Assembly: GCF_014831675.1 (NCBI RefSeq)
Contig: NZ_VJXY01000011.1
Location: forward strand, 62,001-126,000
Source: Komarekiella delphini-convector SJRDD-AB1
GTDB taxonomy: Bacteria; Cyanobacteriota; Cyanobacteriia; Cyanobacteriales; Nostocaceae
Direction of reading: 5' to 3'
Length of the DNA: 64,000 nucleotides
Shown in pieces: positions 17,620 through 26,976 of this stretch. The position numbers were made by a program, and so were the translations under genes. Position 1 is the first letter of the stretch; every line of letters begins with the position of its first letter. The notes under the pieces are model-generated. The model ran no database searches, was not told the origin of the DNA, and saw nothing but the letters and a program-made list of their open reading frames with translations.

Positions 17620-20600
17620 CTGTAAAAGCTGCCCAGTAAAAAGGATTAGCAAAGGGTTGTGCATTAGATTTAAGTTGAGTTTTTGCCCCTTCAATAAATA
17701 ACTCTTTAAGAATGTCATCTTTTCCTTGAAACATAACATCAATATAGGGCTGAATTTGCTGTAAAAGCTGTTTTCCTTCTTCACTGGTCAGGTTTCTTAA
17801 CCAAGTTAGTGCTTTATTTAAAGCAACTGCTATGTCTCCCTGTTTTAATTCTGGATAGTTTTGCAAGTTTTCATAAAATTTAATGAATAAAAATGCTGTG
17901 GAAACATCATCAACTGTCCAAAGACTACTGACTACACTTGAACTTCCTGCATAAAGAAACCCACTAGGTAAGCCAATATATTCATCGCTGGTATTTAGGA
18001 AATCAACTATACCAGTTTCACAGGCAGAAAGAACAACGAGACGGCATTGATCAAGATTAAAATCTTTATTGAATAAATCCCCCAAACTTAAGCAATTATT
18101 GAGTTCAAGTTTTTTATTAACAATTGCACCATTTAAAAGTAGACAAGAATTAGCAGGGGTGTTCAGGTTAAAAGAACCATGACATGAGAAGTGAAGACAA
18201 TTTACTTCTGCTAGATTTGCTATTCTTGTATCTAAAGCGTTTCTATTAGCATCTTTTCCACGCAATATTGTTGTTTCTTCAATCGGGAAATAATGCTGAA
18301 TACTTTCTATTTCTACATCTGCATAAAAAAGGTCTTCTGTGGGGTTTTGAATAGCAAAGAAAGATTGAAAGTCAGGACGTTGACGCAGTTGCACTTGTTG
18401 CAGGAGTTGACAACTGGGTGCATAACCTACGCCGTTGGGGAATAAGTCAAGTAAGTATGATTCCTTGACAGGTAAAGCATGGAGAGGAAACAGGTGCAAA
18501 AAGCGATGGGGAATTAGGATTAATCTGTCGTATTCTTTGGATAATGGGGCTAATATTTCCTCAAGATGCAGAATTTCTGCTAATTTTTTTAGCCCCTCTT
18601 CTAGCTGATTCTGCCATTGAATTTTAGATTTGTCTTGCTGGTTGTAGTAGTCACTTAGATATTTATTTCTCCAATCGATTAAAGCATTAAAGTCTTCTGG
18701 TTGTGATTGCCAAAATGTTAATTCTTGCCCATTAGGTTGGATAAGAAAAGTGAGAATTCCATCTGTAGTGATGTACCATTCTATAATTGCAGTGCCTTTC
18801 TCTAAAGTTTTTTGGAATTGCTCAAATTTAAAGCTAGAACCAACAGGTAGATAGCTGTCTTGTAATTCTTGGCGTTGTTGTCGCAATTGTTGAAGATGTT
18901 GGGCTAAGGCTGTTGGATTTTCGACTTTGCCATTTTGAAGTTGATACTGACCATTTGCTATTTCGTCTCGAAGTTTTTCTAGTTGGGTGACAACTTCTGG
19001 AGGGAAAATAGTTTTGAGATCGCGGTTGAGGATAAGTTCTACTAAATTGCGGTTTTTGCTGCGTTCAATATATTCTATGGCTTCGGTGTCTCTGCCCAAG
19101 GCTAGGCAGACTTCGACCATGCGTCTATAAAGCTGATTCCATTCTTCTGCTTGTTTACGTTTGGCTTCTTCCCCAGAAACAATGTCACTCCGCAAACCTT
19201 CGACTGTTTTTATTGCCTCAATAAAAGTATTGTAAGCTGAGTTAAATTGTTCTTCTTCTTGGTATAATCTGCCGAAATTTAACAAGGTTTCTGCATGATA
19301 TTGAGGAAAGTTGCTGCGGGTATATACTTCGAGTGCGGCAGAAAAAGCAGCTATCGCTAATTCAATATTCTCGGCTCGTTCTCCTAATATTCTGTTAGGG
19401 TAAACAGCCCCCAGATTATTTTGCACCGTTGCCCAATTTTCAGGAAAGGTGCTGCGGGTATATACTTCGAGTGCGGCAGAAAAAGCAGCGATCGCTAATT
19501 CAATATTCTCGGCTCGTTCTCCTAATATTCTCTGACTGTAAGCAAGCCCCAGATTATTTTGCGTCGTTGCCCAATTTTCAGGAAAAACGCTATGGGTATG
19601 AACTTCTAGTGCCGCAGAAAAAGCAGTGATCGCTAATTCAATATTCTCGGCTCGTTCTCCTAATATTCTGTTACGGTAAGCCTCTCCCAGATTATTTTGT
19701 GTACCTGCCAATTGTTTGGGAAAGTTGTTGCGGGTATATACTTTCAAAGCCGCAGAATAAGCAGTAATCGCTAATTCAATATTCTCGGCTCGTTCTCCTA
19801 ATATTCTGTCTTTGTAAGCAATCCCCAGATTATTTTGCGTATCTGCCCATTTTTCGGGAAAGGCGCTGCGGGTGTATACTTCCAGTGCATCAGTCAAGGC
19901 AGTAATCGCAGATTCAATATTCTTAGCTCGTTCTCCTAATGTTCTGTCTTTGTAAGCAATCCCCAGATTATTTTGCGTATCTGCCCATTTTTCGGGAAAG
20001 GCGCTGCGGGTTCTCACTTCCAAAGCCGCAGTATAGGCAGTGAGCGCTAATTCAATATTATCGGCTCGTTTTCCTAATATTCTGTTAAAGTAAGCAAGCC
20101 CCAGATTATTTTGCGTATTTGCCCATTGTTGGGGTAAGGCGTTGCGGGTGTAAACAGTTAAGGCAATTTCGTAGCCAGTGATAGCAATTTCTATTTTGTT
20201 GGCTTTGCTACCTAAAGGAAAATCGCTAATCCGATTACTAAACTTACCAATCACTAGTACGATGTCTGCTGCTGCATCTGGTTCTGCTTCTGCTAGTATA
20301 TTTGTTGCCCAACGACGCAATAATTCAGCAAAAATATCATTGAGTTTATTGGTATTTGCCGCCAGTAATGGGTAAATTACTTGAGCATCACCGTTGCTAT
20401 CTGCTGTTGCTTGCAGTATTTCTTGTAAAAATTGCCCATAAGTCTCTATATCTTCTGGGCTAATGGGGGTAGTTTCCGGGGTGAGATATGTTGCTAGGTT
20501 TCTCAACCAGTTTGCAGTATTTTCTTCTCCCTGCTGTGCAAAATTCTCTGCGACTGCTGCCAATATCTGCGAAAAACCAGCATCAAGCAATTCTGTATTA

Positions 20601-20689
20601 GCTGCTAATATTTCTCGTTCTTCCCCATTAGAGCAATTTAGCAAGCTTTCGATCAGCTGGTAATAAGTTTGTAAGCGCTGTTCATTCAT
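17606..20689 (-). CDS. TPR-CHAT protease (caspase-like)
   Basis: A 1027-residue protein. A helical N-terminus (about 1-165) is followed by seven 46-residue TPR-like repeats (NIELAITAFSAALEVYTRS..., about 165-480). A helical linker comes next, then a C-terminal CHAT domain (about 720-1027) with a probable catalytic dyad: H837 in LHFSCHGSF and C890 in VLSACETG. The late GDIAVALNKA and NPFYWAAF motifs are standard CHAT endings. CHAT proteases are caspase-fold peptidases often switched on in bacterial conflict systems. The repeats are 138 bp at DNA level and nearly identical, so copy number may vary between strains. The start lies 78 bases from a 21-bp tandem array. Confidence 0.9.
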   Translation of the reverse strand: MNEQRLQTYYQLIESLLNCSNGEEREILAANTELLDAGFSQILAAVAENFAQQGEENTANWLRNLATYLTPETTPISPEDIETYGQFLQEILQATADSNGDAQVIYPLLAANTNKLNDIFAELLRRWATNILAEAEPDAAADIVLVIGKFSNRISDFPLGSKANKIEIAITGYEIALTVYTRNALPQQWANTQNNLGLAYFNRILGKRADNIELALTAYTAALEVRTRSAFPEKWADTQNNLGIAYKDRTLGERAKNIESAITALTDALEVYTRSAFPEKWADTQNNLGIAYKDRILGERAENIELAITAYSAALKVYTRNNFPKQLAGTQNNLGEAYRNRILGERAENIELAITAFSAALEVHTHSVFPENWATTQNNLGLAYSQRILGERAENIELAIAAFSAALEVYTRSTFPENWATVQNNLGAVYPNRILGERAENIELAIAAFSAALEVYTRSNFPQYHAETLLNFGRLYQEEEQFNSAYNTFIEAIKTVEGLRSDIVSGEEAKRKQAEEWNQLYRRMVEVCLALGRDTEAIEYIERSKNRNLVELILNRDLKTIFPPEVVTQLEKLRDEIANGQYQLQNGKVENPTALAQHLQQLRQQRQELQDSYLPVGSSFKFEQFQKTLEKGTAIIEWYITTDGILTFLIQPNGQELTFWQSQPEDFNALIDWRNKYLSDYYNQQDKSKIQWQNQLEEGLKKLAEILHLEEILAPLSKEYDRLILIPHRFLHLFPLHALPVKESYLLDLFPNGVGYAPSCQLLQQVQLRQRPDFQSFFAIQNPTEDLFYADVEIESIQHYFPIEETTILRGKDANRNALDTRIANLAEVNCLHFSCHGSFNLNTPANSCLLLNGAIVNKKLELNNCLSLGDLFNKDFNLDQCRLVVLSACETGIVDFLNTSDEYIGLPSGFLYAGSSSVVSSLWTVDDVSTAFLFIKFYENLQNYPELKQGDIAVALNKALTWLRNLTSEEGKQLLQQIQPYIDVMFQGKDDILKELFIEGAKTQLKSNAQPFANPFYWAAFTAIGY

Positions 20690-21123
20690 GGGTAGACGCA
20701 GGTATTAGATCAGACTTTGATGATGCTTCAGCAGTATTGTCCTCTATTCCCGAAAAATAGAGTATTAACAAACGCCACGATGTTGGTAACAAACGCCACG
20801 ATGTTGGTAACGAATGTCGTGATGTTGGTAACAAACGCCACGATGTTGGTAACGAATGTCGTGATGTTGGTAACGAATGTCGTGATGTTGGTAACGAACG
20901 TCGTGATGTTGGTAACGAACGTCGTGATGTTGGTAACGAATGTCGTGATGTTGGTAACGAATGCCGTGATGTTGGTAACGAACGCCGTGATGTTGGTAAC
21001 GACAAGATAAAATTTCAATTGCTGGAGGTATACATTTTGGGCGATCGCTCCTCAATCTAAAAGTAAAATATACTACTCTTGCTCACTAGTATATAGATAT
21101 AGTCATTGTGTAAGCGATCGCCC
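20690..21123. other. Promoter region between CHAT and rpn genes, mostly tandem array
   Basis: This 434-base divergent intergenic region is dominated by the 11-copy array at 20767-20997. Beyond the array are two GCGATCGC sites and an AT-rich stretch (21061-21105) likely to hold the rpn promoter. Long open frames in four phases across the array are a by-product of the 21-bp period (seven codons without stops) and are not genes. Confidence 0.6.
20767..20997. repeat. Eleven tandem 21-bp repeats
   Basis: Eleven head-to-tail copies of AACGAAYGYCGTGATGTTGGT, with variants at five positions. The first, second and fourth copies read AACAAACGCCACGATGTTGGT. There are no spacers. The period is exactly 21 bp, two helical turns, so any protein bound to each unit would face the same side of the DNA. 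It lies upstream of both the TPR-CHAT gene and the rpn gene. Confidence 0.95.
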
Positions 21124-22014
21124 TTGAGTTACGATAACACCTGCAAATACCTTGCCGAAAACTACCCTGCTGAGTTTGCTAGCTGGCTACTCTCAATTGA
21201 CACCTCCGATATCCAAGTACTCAAAACAGAACTCAACCTGGAACCCATTCGCGCTGATTCGGTAACATTCCTGCAAATTGCTAACCAAATTCTGCATTTA
21301 GAGTTTCAAACTACACCCAAATCCAAAACCCCACTTGACTTTCGGATGCTGGATTACTACACCAGATTAAAGCGATAATACTGGTGTGATATTGAGCAGG
21401 TGTTAATTTTTCTTCAAGCTACCTCCTCAGAAATAGTTTTTAATACTCAGTATGTAGACAAGAAAACCAGACACGAATATCGAGTGATTCGTTTATGGGA
21501 AGAAGATCCCACACCACTGCTAGCTAACCCTGCACTCTTACCACTAGCGACATTGGCTCAAACCAACTCACCCCAAGCTTTACTAGAGCAAGTCGCTGCT
21601 AGTGTCGATATGATTGAAGAAACAGACGAACGACAGAATATATCAGCTTGTGTACAAGTTTTGGCTGGTTTACGGTTTGACAAAAATTTGATTAAACAAC
21701 TGTTTAGAGAGGAAATTATGCAAGAGTCTGTAATTTACCAAGACATTCTGCAAAAGGGATTGCAACAGGGATTGCAACAGGGATTGCAACAAGGAGAAGA
21801 ACAAGGAAAGAAACAGGAGGCGCTACAACTGATTTTGCGTCTTTTGACACGTCGGTGTGGTGCAATTGAGTTGGAGATAGAACAGCAAATTCGCGCTTTA
21901 TCGATCACTCAATTAGAAGAGTTAGCTGAGGCGCTGTTAGATTTCTCCAGTCAAACTGATTTAGTGAACTACTTAGCAAATATCTCTTTACCTCAACCTA
22001 ATCAGGAAGATTAA
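21124..22014 (+). pseudogene. Rpn/PD-(D/E)XK family nuclease with DUF4351 tail, one in-frame stop
   Basis: One gene of about 296 codons interrupted by TAA at 21376-21378. The upstream part, from TTG at 21124, reads SYDNTCKYLAENYPAEFASW and ends DYYTRLKR. After the stop the same frame continues YWCDIEQVLIFLQATSSEIV. From memory, intact relatives have a Gln at the stop position (YRQYxCDIEQV), so CAA to TAA fits. The nuclease core is followed by RHEYRVIRLWEEDP, a 12-bp DNA repeat giving GLQQGLQQGLQQG (21756-21791), and a DUF4351-like tail. Rpn proteins promote recombination and act in phage defence. It is broken unless the stop is read through or is a sequencing error. Confidence 0.85.
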
Positions 22015-22032
22015 GTTTTGCCATCCCCATCA

Positions 22033-23250
22033 CTAAGCACTTCTCAAAGCGACAATGGGGTCGAGTTTAGCGGCGCGACGTGCAGGAACGACACCAAAGA
22101 ATAAACCAATACCGCCAGAGACACCAACAGCCATTGCGATCGCTACAGGTGAAAGACTCGCTTCTAAAGGAGTCAAGGCTGCCACTAACATGATACCGCT
22201 AATACCAACCGCCGTCCCAACTACGCCACCGATTGCGGAAACAATCACTGCTTCAATCATGAACTGTAGCAAGATATCTTGCTCAGTTGCCCCGATCGCT
22301 TTCCGCAATCCGATTTCTTGGGTGCGTTCGGTGACGGAGACAAGCATAATATTCATGATGCCAATGCCGCCAACAAACAGAGATATCCCAGCGATCGCAG
22401 CTAGCATAATTGTTAATGCACCTGTGATTTGACCGACAGTTTGCAAAGCATCCTTTTGAGTGTTGATGGTGAAATCATCTTCTCCGATAATTTTGTGTCG
22501 CAGACGTAGCAAATTAGTAATTTGAAACTCTGCCGCATCTACGCTGTCTGCATTCTTGGCCGAAGCAGCAATGTAGGTTAACTCTAATCCATAGGGTGAA
22601 GTTCGCCCGACAATCCGGTTGGCTACTGTGACAACAGGCATTAATCCCGCATCGTCATAATCAACACCGAGGTTTGAGCCTTTGGCTTCTAACACCCCAA
22701 TGATTTGAAAGCTGGCGTTCTTAACTCGTAACTGCTGTCCGATAGGATTACTATTACCAAAAAGTCTTTCTGCTAATTTTGCACCTAGCACAACAACTTG
22801 ATTGCTGCGCTTCATGTCTACGTCAGAAAAAAACCGCCCTTTGTCAATTTCAAAGTCCCGCACCGTCAAAAAGCTGGGAGTTGTACCAATGATATTGACA
22901 TCAGTGTTTTTGTTGCGGTAAGTAACCACCTGCCTACTGTTCAATTCCGCAGTCACCGCTGCTACCGTTGGTACTTGAGCTGCGATCGCTTCGGCATCTT
23001 CCAACACCAGCGTTTTTGGTAAATCCAAAGAGATACGTTGAGTTTCACGATTACCTGGAATCACAAATAACACGTTTGGCCCTAGTGACTCCAACTGCTG
23101 AGAAACGTACTTTTGCCCTCCTTCGCCAATACCAATCATGGCAATTACTGAAGCATTACCGATGACAATACCCAGCATGGTGAGGGCACTACGCAACTTA
23201 TTTGATAGCAGGGTTTTCCCCGCCATTTGGACGCTTTCTAGGAAGTTCAT
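22033..23250 (-). CDS. MacB/DevC-type ABC exporter permease
   Basis: A 405-residue FtsX-fold permease. One N-terminal membrane helix (about residues 18-44) precedes a periplasmic MacB_PCD domain. Three C-terminal helices follow, with VGGIGIMNIMLVSVTERTQE and IGLRKAIGATEQDILLQF marking the FtsX-domain signature. The start codon at 23250 directly abuts the stop of the adaptor gene, so the two are co-translated. The ATPase expected next in the operon lies 5 kb further along the same strand (16201-16968). Probable role: driving export of a lipid, peptide or glycolipid; cargo unknown. Confidence 0.9.
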   Translation of the reverse strand: MNFLESVQMAGKTLLSNKLRSALTMLGIVIGNASVIAMIGIGEGGQKYVSQQLESLGPNVLFVIPGNRETQRISLDLPKTLVLEDAEAIAAQVPTVAAVTAELNSRQVVTYRNKNTDVNIIGTTPSFLTVRDFEIDKGRFFSDVDMKRSNQVVVLGAKLAERLFGNSNPIGQQLRVKNASFQIIGVLEAKGSNLGVDYDDAGLMPVVTVANRIVGRTSPYGLELTYIAASAKNADSVDAAEFQITNLLRLRHKIIGEDDFTINTQKDALQTVGQITGALTIMLAAIAGISLFVGGIGIMNIMLVSVTERTQEIGLRKAIGATEQDILLQFMIEAVIVSAIGGVVGTAVGISGIMLVAALTPLEASLSPVAIAMAVGVSGGIGLFFGVVPARRAAKLDPIVALRSA

Positions 23251-24717
23251 TTATTTATTATTCTGTTCTTTCGCCTTTTCAATTTTGTAGTCTTTGGGTG
23301 GGTTGATAAAAACGCGATCGCCTGCTTCCAACCCATCTAAAATCTGAGTTTGGTCTTGGATTTGTGCCCCAACTGTAACTTCGCGAAACTGGGGTTTATT
23401 GTTTTGATCTGGCATCAATACGCCAGTTTTGCCGTTTTCAGTAACAATCGTCACGGTTGGCAATACTAAGGCATTGTTGACGCGATCGCCCAAAAAGGTC
23501 AAATCGACATTTAAGCCAGAACGCAGTTTATCTATGCCAGTATCGAGGGCAACCCGCACCTGAAATGATGTCACACCTTGCTCAACCACGGCTTCGGGAG
23601 CAATCAGACGCACATTACCTTTAAAGACTTGATCGGGATAAGCATCAGCGACAATTTCCACTTGCTGTCCCTGTTTAATTCTGCCCAGATCTGCTTCTGG
23701 GACTTGAGCTAACACTTCTAAACCACGTGCCACGGCGACAATTGAACTAGAAGTTGCCGACGCACTGGTAGAAGCAGATGTTGTAGGTGTCACAAATGAG
23801 CCAACGTTAGCGTACTTTTGCGTGACAATCCCAGTAAAAGGAGCGCGAATAATTGTATCTTCCAACTGCACTTGCACACCCTTCAACTGAGCTTCAGCAG
23901 ATGCAACAGCGGCTTGGCGCTGGACAATCTCTTCAGGACGAGTGCCGTCTTCCAACAATACTAAGGCTGCTCTGGCTTCGGTAACAGCGGCTTGGCGTTG
24001 GTCGATTTCCTCTTGACGAGTACCACTTTGCACTAGTGATAATCGTTTTCGTGCTTCTTCTAAGGCGGCTCTAGCACTTTTGTCTTCGCTAATCGCTTGA
24101 TCAAGTAATTGTTTTTTTTCGGCTCCCTGTTGATACAGGTATTCATAACGCTTTACTTGTTCACTGGTGTAATTCACCTTTGCCTGAGCCGAATCTACTT
24201 GGGCTTGAGCTTGAGAAATTTCTTGGGGTCGATTTCCTGCACGAGCTGCGGCGAGCTGGGCTTGGGCTTGAGCTAACCGCGCCTTAGCTTGAGCAATTTC
24301 TTGCGGACGACTACCAGCCAAGGCTTCAGCTAATTGTGCTTGGCTTTGGGTTAAGTTGGCACGGTACTGACGGATTTGGGCATCGATGTTTGCACTATCC
24401 ATTCGAGCGAGAATTTGCCCTTGTTGAATGCGATCGCCCTGTTCCACATACAATTGTGCTAGCACTCCGGGATTTTTCGGACTAATATTCACGCTTTGAA
24501 CTGGCACTACTTTACCACTAGCAGTAATCCGTAGAGTGACGCTTTTCGCTTCTACAGGCAAGGTTAGTTGGGCAACATCTTCCTCGCTTGTGCCTCGTAC
24601 AAAGTTATAAGCGGTAGTTGTACCAACAACCAAAGAACCCGCCGCTATTAGCCCAATTAGCCAGCGTAGTGGATGCTTAACTTTGCCAATAACAGGAATT
24701 TCTATATGCGTAGTCAT
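23251..24717 (-). CDS. Periplasmic adaptor (HlyD/MacA/DevB family)
   Basis: A 488-residue membrane fusion protein. A single N-terminal membrane helix (about 17-37) is followed by a biotinyl-lipoyl half (VVPVQSVNISPKNPGVLAQL). A long alpha-hairpin is built from repeated segments such as SRPQEIAQAKARLAQAQAQL, each opening with a Gly-x-Arg-x-x-Glu-Ile motif. Then come the second lipoyl half (IIRAPFTGIVTQKYANVGS) and the beta-barrel and membrane-proximal domains. It would connect the permease to a TolC-like outer-membrane channel. The hairpin is longer than in MacA, as in cyanobacterial DevB relatives. It opens the operon; a 600-base upstream gap presumably holds the promoter. Confidence 0.9.
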   Translation of the reverse strand: MTTHIEIPVIGKVKHPLRWLIGLIAAGSLVVGTTTAYNFVRGTSEEDVAQLTLPVEAKSVTLRITASGKVVPVQSVNISPKNPGVLAQLYVEQGDRIQQGQILARMDSANIDAQIRQYRANLTQSQAQLAEALAGSRPQEIAQAKARLAQAQAQLAAARAGNRPQEISQAQAQVDSAQAKVNYTSEQVKRYEYLYQQGAEKKQLLDQAISEDKSARAALEEARKRLSLVQSGTRQEEIDQRQAAVTEARAALVLLEDGTRPEEIVQRQAAVASAEAQLKGVQVQLEDTIIRAPFTGIVTQKYANVGSFVTPTTSASTSASATSSSIVAVARGLEVLAQVPEADLGRIKQGQQVEIVADAYPDQVFKGNVRLIAPEAVVEQGVTSFQVRVALDTGIDKLRSGLNVDLTFLGDRVNNALVLPTVTIVTENGKTGVLMPDQNNKPQFREVTVGAQIQDQTQILDGLEAGDRVFINPPKDYKIEKAKEQNNK

Positions 24718-25320
24718 AAATATTAACCTGAATACTCCTTTGCTTAAGTAGCCTTCTTTGGGAGGGCAGGTACAAGAATTTAGAGTTAAAAAACTTTTGG
24801 ACTAAATTTTTTATCTGGTAGGAGCTAGACGACTAGGTAAATTAATAGTTGCTTAACTTAACTTCATCATAGCCGTTAAAAATTTTATATGCCTTCACCT
24901 CAATGGGTGACTTCACTACCTTTGTTAGGGTAGTCTTACTGAGCCTACAACTTTCTGCGCTCATTTGCGAAGTATCAAAAATAACTTGAGCTATCCACCA
25001 GAAGCAATACTTCTCGGTTAAAGGGGAAAGGAGTGAATTTAAACTCTTTCCCTTTTCCCTTTAACCTTTGCCCAGGTTCAGGTGTGCAAGCAAAAGGAAG
25101 CTGCTAAGTTGATGCGATCGCAGAAGTTTGAATTAAGTAGGTAGCATAATTAAACATAAAATAAAATCCTAGTTCGCGTGAGTGATTTATCGCTCAAAAC
25201 AAGGATTATCAGGACTAAAGTCCCGACTACAAGCTTTAATTTATTTAGATATTTTATAAGAGCAAAATGTGAGGCAATTGAACAACACAACAATCGTACA
25301 GCTACCTTTTATGATCGCCT
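24718..25320. other. Intergenic region with small inverted repeats
   Basis: This 603-base gap contains no coding sequence I can support. It holds TTAAAGGGGAAAGG (about 25018) facing CCCTTTTCCCTTTAA (about 25051), a purine/pyrimidine inverted repeat seen in variant form near 33030 and 46640. It also holds a GGACTAAAGTCC palindrome (about 25211) of a type common as dispersed repeats in Nostoc. The promoter of the exporter operon should lie next to 24717. Confidence 0.5.
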
Positions 25321-25752
25321 CTAGTTTAAATCTTCTAATTGCCACCGGAGTGCTTTTTTAGCTTGAATCATGGCGTAGGCGTAGCCCACCGTAGGTATCG
25401 CGTTTTTGACATTCTCATCTAGTACGCATTCTGGAAACGCTGCCACAACTTCTTCAATCTTTTCCATAGGATACCACCAACTTTGGCTTTCTCGATGAAA
25501 ACGCCATCCTTGTATGGATCTGGCTTTGATCTGAAAAGTTCCTCTTGGATCACAAGGACTAATCACCACCACTGCATTAAAGTCTTGACGAATTTCGATA
25601 CGCTTGTCTGGTTTTTGTGCATCTAGCTGACGAGCATATTCCAACACCTGTTGTGCAAATATCTCTGGTACACGAATAGATTTAGTGGGTAAATGCTGCC
25701 ATTTTGGGAGATATGGGATTAAATTACGAGCGTTACCACGTTTATTCACCAT
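25321..25752 (-). CDS. Small HARP-like protein of unknown function
   Basis: A 143-residue basic protein. The segment ARSIQGWRFHRESQSWWYPM followed by IEEVVAAFP resembles the HARP motif of HepA-related proteins (a Trp-rich strand-strand-helix unit found in annealing helicases), but no helicase domain is present. Near the C-terminus, IPTVGYAYAM is encoded by GGCGTAGGCGTAGCCCACCG-like DNA, which is part of a dispersed Nostoc repeat also present near 61260. The protein may therefore carry a small repeat-derived insert. ATG at 25752 has AGAG upstream. No operon partner. Function unknown. Confidence 0.55.
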   Translation of the reverse strand: MVNKRGNARNLIPYLPKWQHLPTKSIRVPEIFAQQVLEYARQLDAQKPDKRIEIRQDFNAVVVISPCDPRGTFQIKARSIQGWRFHRESQSWWYPMEKIEEVVAAFPECVLDENVKNAIPTVGYAYAMIQAKKALRWQLEDLN

Positions 25753-25902
25753 TTTACTCTCCGTAATTTTTAATTTATTCGATTATTGATGCTAATGTTA
25801 CTGATTGCTAACAAAGAAGTATCATTAACAGCCTCTACCTATGGAAAGATATATACTGAGAAAATTTTTATTAATCCGCCACGTTGACCACAGCAATGCT
25901 GT

Positions 25903-25931
25903 GTAGAGACGTTATATTGCAACGTCTCTAC
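25903..25931. repeat. TAGAGACGTTGC-type dispersed palindrome, copy 1
   Basis: GTAGAGACGTT...AACGTCTCTAC flanking TATATTGC, seven bases after the stop of the L,D-transpeptidase gene (25938, minus). Related copies are at 34219, 41032 and 51039. Position suggests use as a transcription terminator. Confidence 0.8.
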
Positions 25932-25937
25932 TAATTT

Positions 25938-26468
25938 CTACCTACGCACCACTACTAAAGTCCCCGTTTTTGTCCAGTTGTATAGCCTCCGAGCCTGCTG
26001 GACTCGTAAATTCACGCAACCGTGGCTGACTGGAGTTCCAAAACGGTTATGCCAGTAAGCACCATGAATGGCGTAACCTCTATAAAAATACATTGTGTAA
26101 GGGACATCAGGAATGTTGTACCCTCTACCTCGCATCCGATGGGTGCGATACTTAGAATTGATCCGAAATCTACCGATGGGTGTGGGAGTTGATCGCTTAC
26201 CTCCCGAAATTCGGTATGAATAAACAAGTTTTTTACCTTCCCATGCACGTAACCGTTGCTCGGACAGGTCGATTTCAATCCAGCGAGGTTGGGATACTTG
26301 CCTAATTGCTAGGATGCTATTTTCATTTACTGACCCGATGGCTATAGCAGAGTTGTGGTCACTTCCTGTTAAGGGTGGCGACCAAGAGAACAACGTCGCT
26401 ACCATCAACGCTACGCCTGTACAAATTCTTGAGCCACGAATTCCGCCACTGCGAATCCAGCTTTGCAT
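25938..26468 (-). CDS. L,D-transpeptidase (YkuD domain), copy A
   Basis: A 176-residue exported L,D-transpeptidase, which makes 3-3 cross-links in peptidoglycan or attaches proteins to it. A hydrophobic stretch at about 14-36 is a signal peptide or anchor. The catalytic signature [20 protein letters not shown] holds the conserved His, Ser-His-Gly-Cys and Asn, the Cys being the nucleophile. [20 protein letters not shown] starts the YkuD fold. The protein is the minimal single-domain form without LysM. A paralogue of equal length lies 500 bases upstream on the same strand. Confidence 0.93.
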   Translation of the reverse strand: MQSWIRSGGIRGSRICTGVALMVATLFSWSPPLTGSDHNSAIAIGSVNENSILAIRQVSQPRWIEIDLSEQRLRAWEGKKLVYSYRISGGKRSTPTPIGRFRINSKYRTHRMRGRGYNIPDVPYTMYFYRGYAIHGAYWHNRFGTPVSHGCVNLRVQQARRLYNWTKTGTLVVVRR

Positions 26469-26976
26469 TATGCATCACCTTTTAAACTACGCAAAAATCA
26501 TGAAGTAATTTTCTGGAACGCTACAAATTTCCAGAGCGACTTCTAACTTACTGTGGAGGATTTACGCAACTCACCCGCAGAGGAAATGATAAGACAAGAG
26601 AAATAGCTTTTCGGCATTTTCCTCTTGTCTTCCATCTTCTTAATTGATTTGGTTACACTTGCCAATCGAGGCATATAATTCTGTTTCCTTAAGCTCGATT
26701 TTGGCATTATTTAGTATTTTTGATTCATTTGTAACTTTCAACAAATGCAAACTTTCCCTAATTTAATATTTGCATTTGGAATTTCACACAGGAATTGTCA
26801 GGATTTACGCTTATTTCTGTGGGGCAAATCGGATAAATGCTCCCTTCTATATTCTATTTCAAGTTTAATATCCTGATTCCGGAAATTCCCATTAAAAAAT
26901 CTCGTTTTCATCGTTCAATTGTCTTGATTTGTAGTTATTTCTGATTTTGCTAAAACTACCTTTTAGCTATACTTAA
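26469..26976. other. Intergenic region between two L,D-transpeptidase genes
   Basis: This 508-base AT-rich gap holds no supported gene. It includes a weak inverted repeat around AATGCAAA / TTTGCATT (about 26744-26776), which could regulate copy A. Nothing else stands out. Confidence 0.45.

Noticed and set aside
20767-20997. CRISPR array
   Set aside because: Repeats are directly adjacent without spacers, and no cas genes are present.
20682-21055. Long open frames in four phases across the 21-bp array
   Set aside because: They arise because the period equals seven codons with no stops. No start or composition supports coding.
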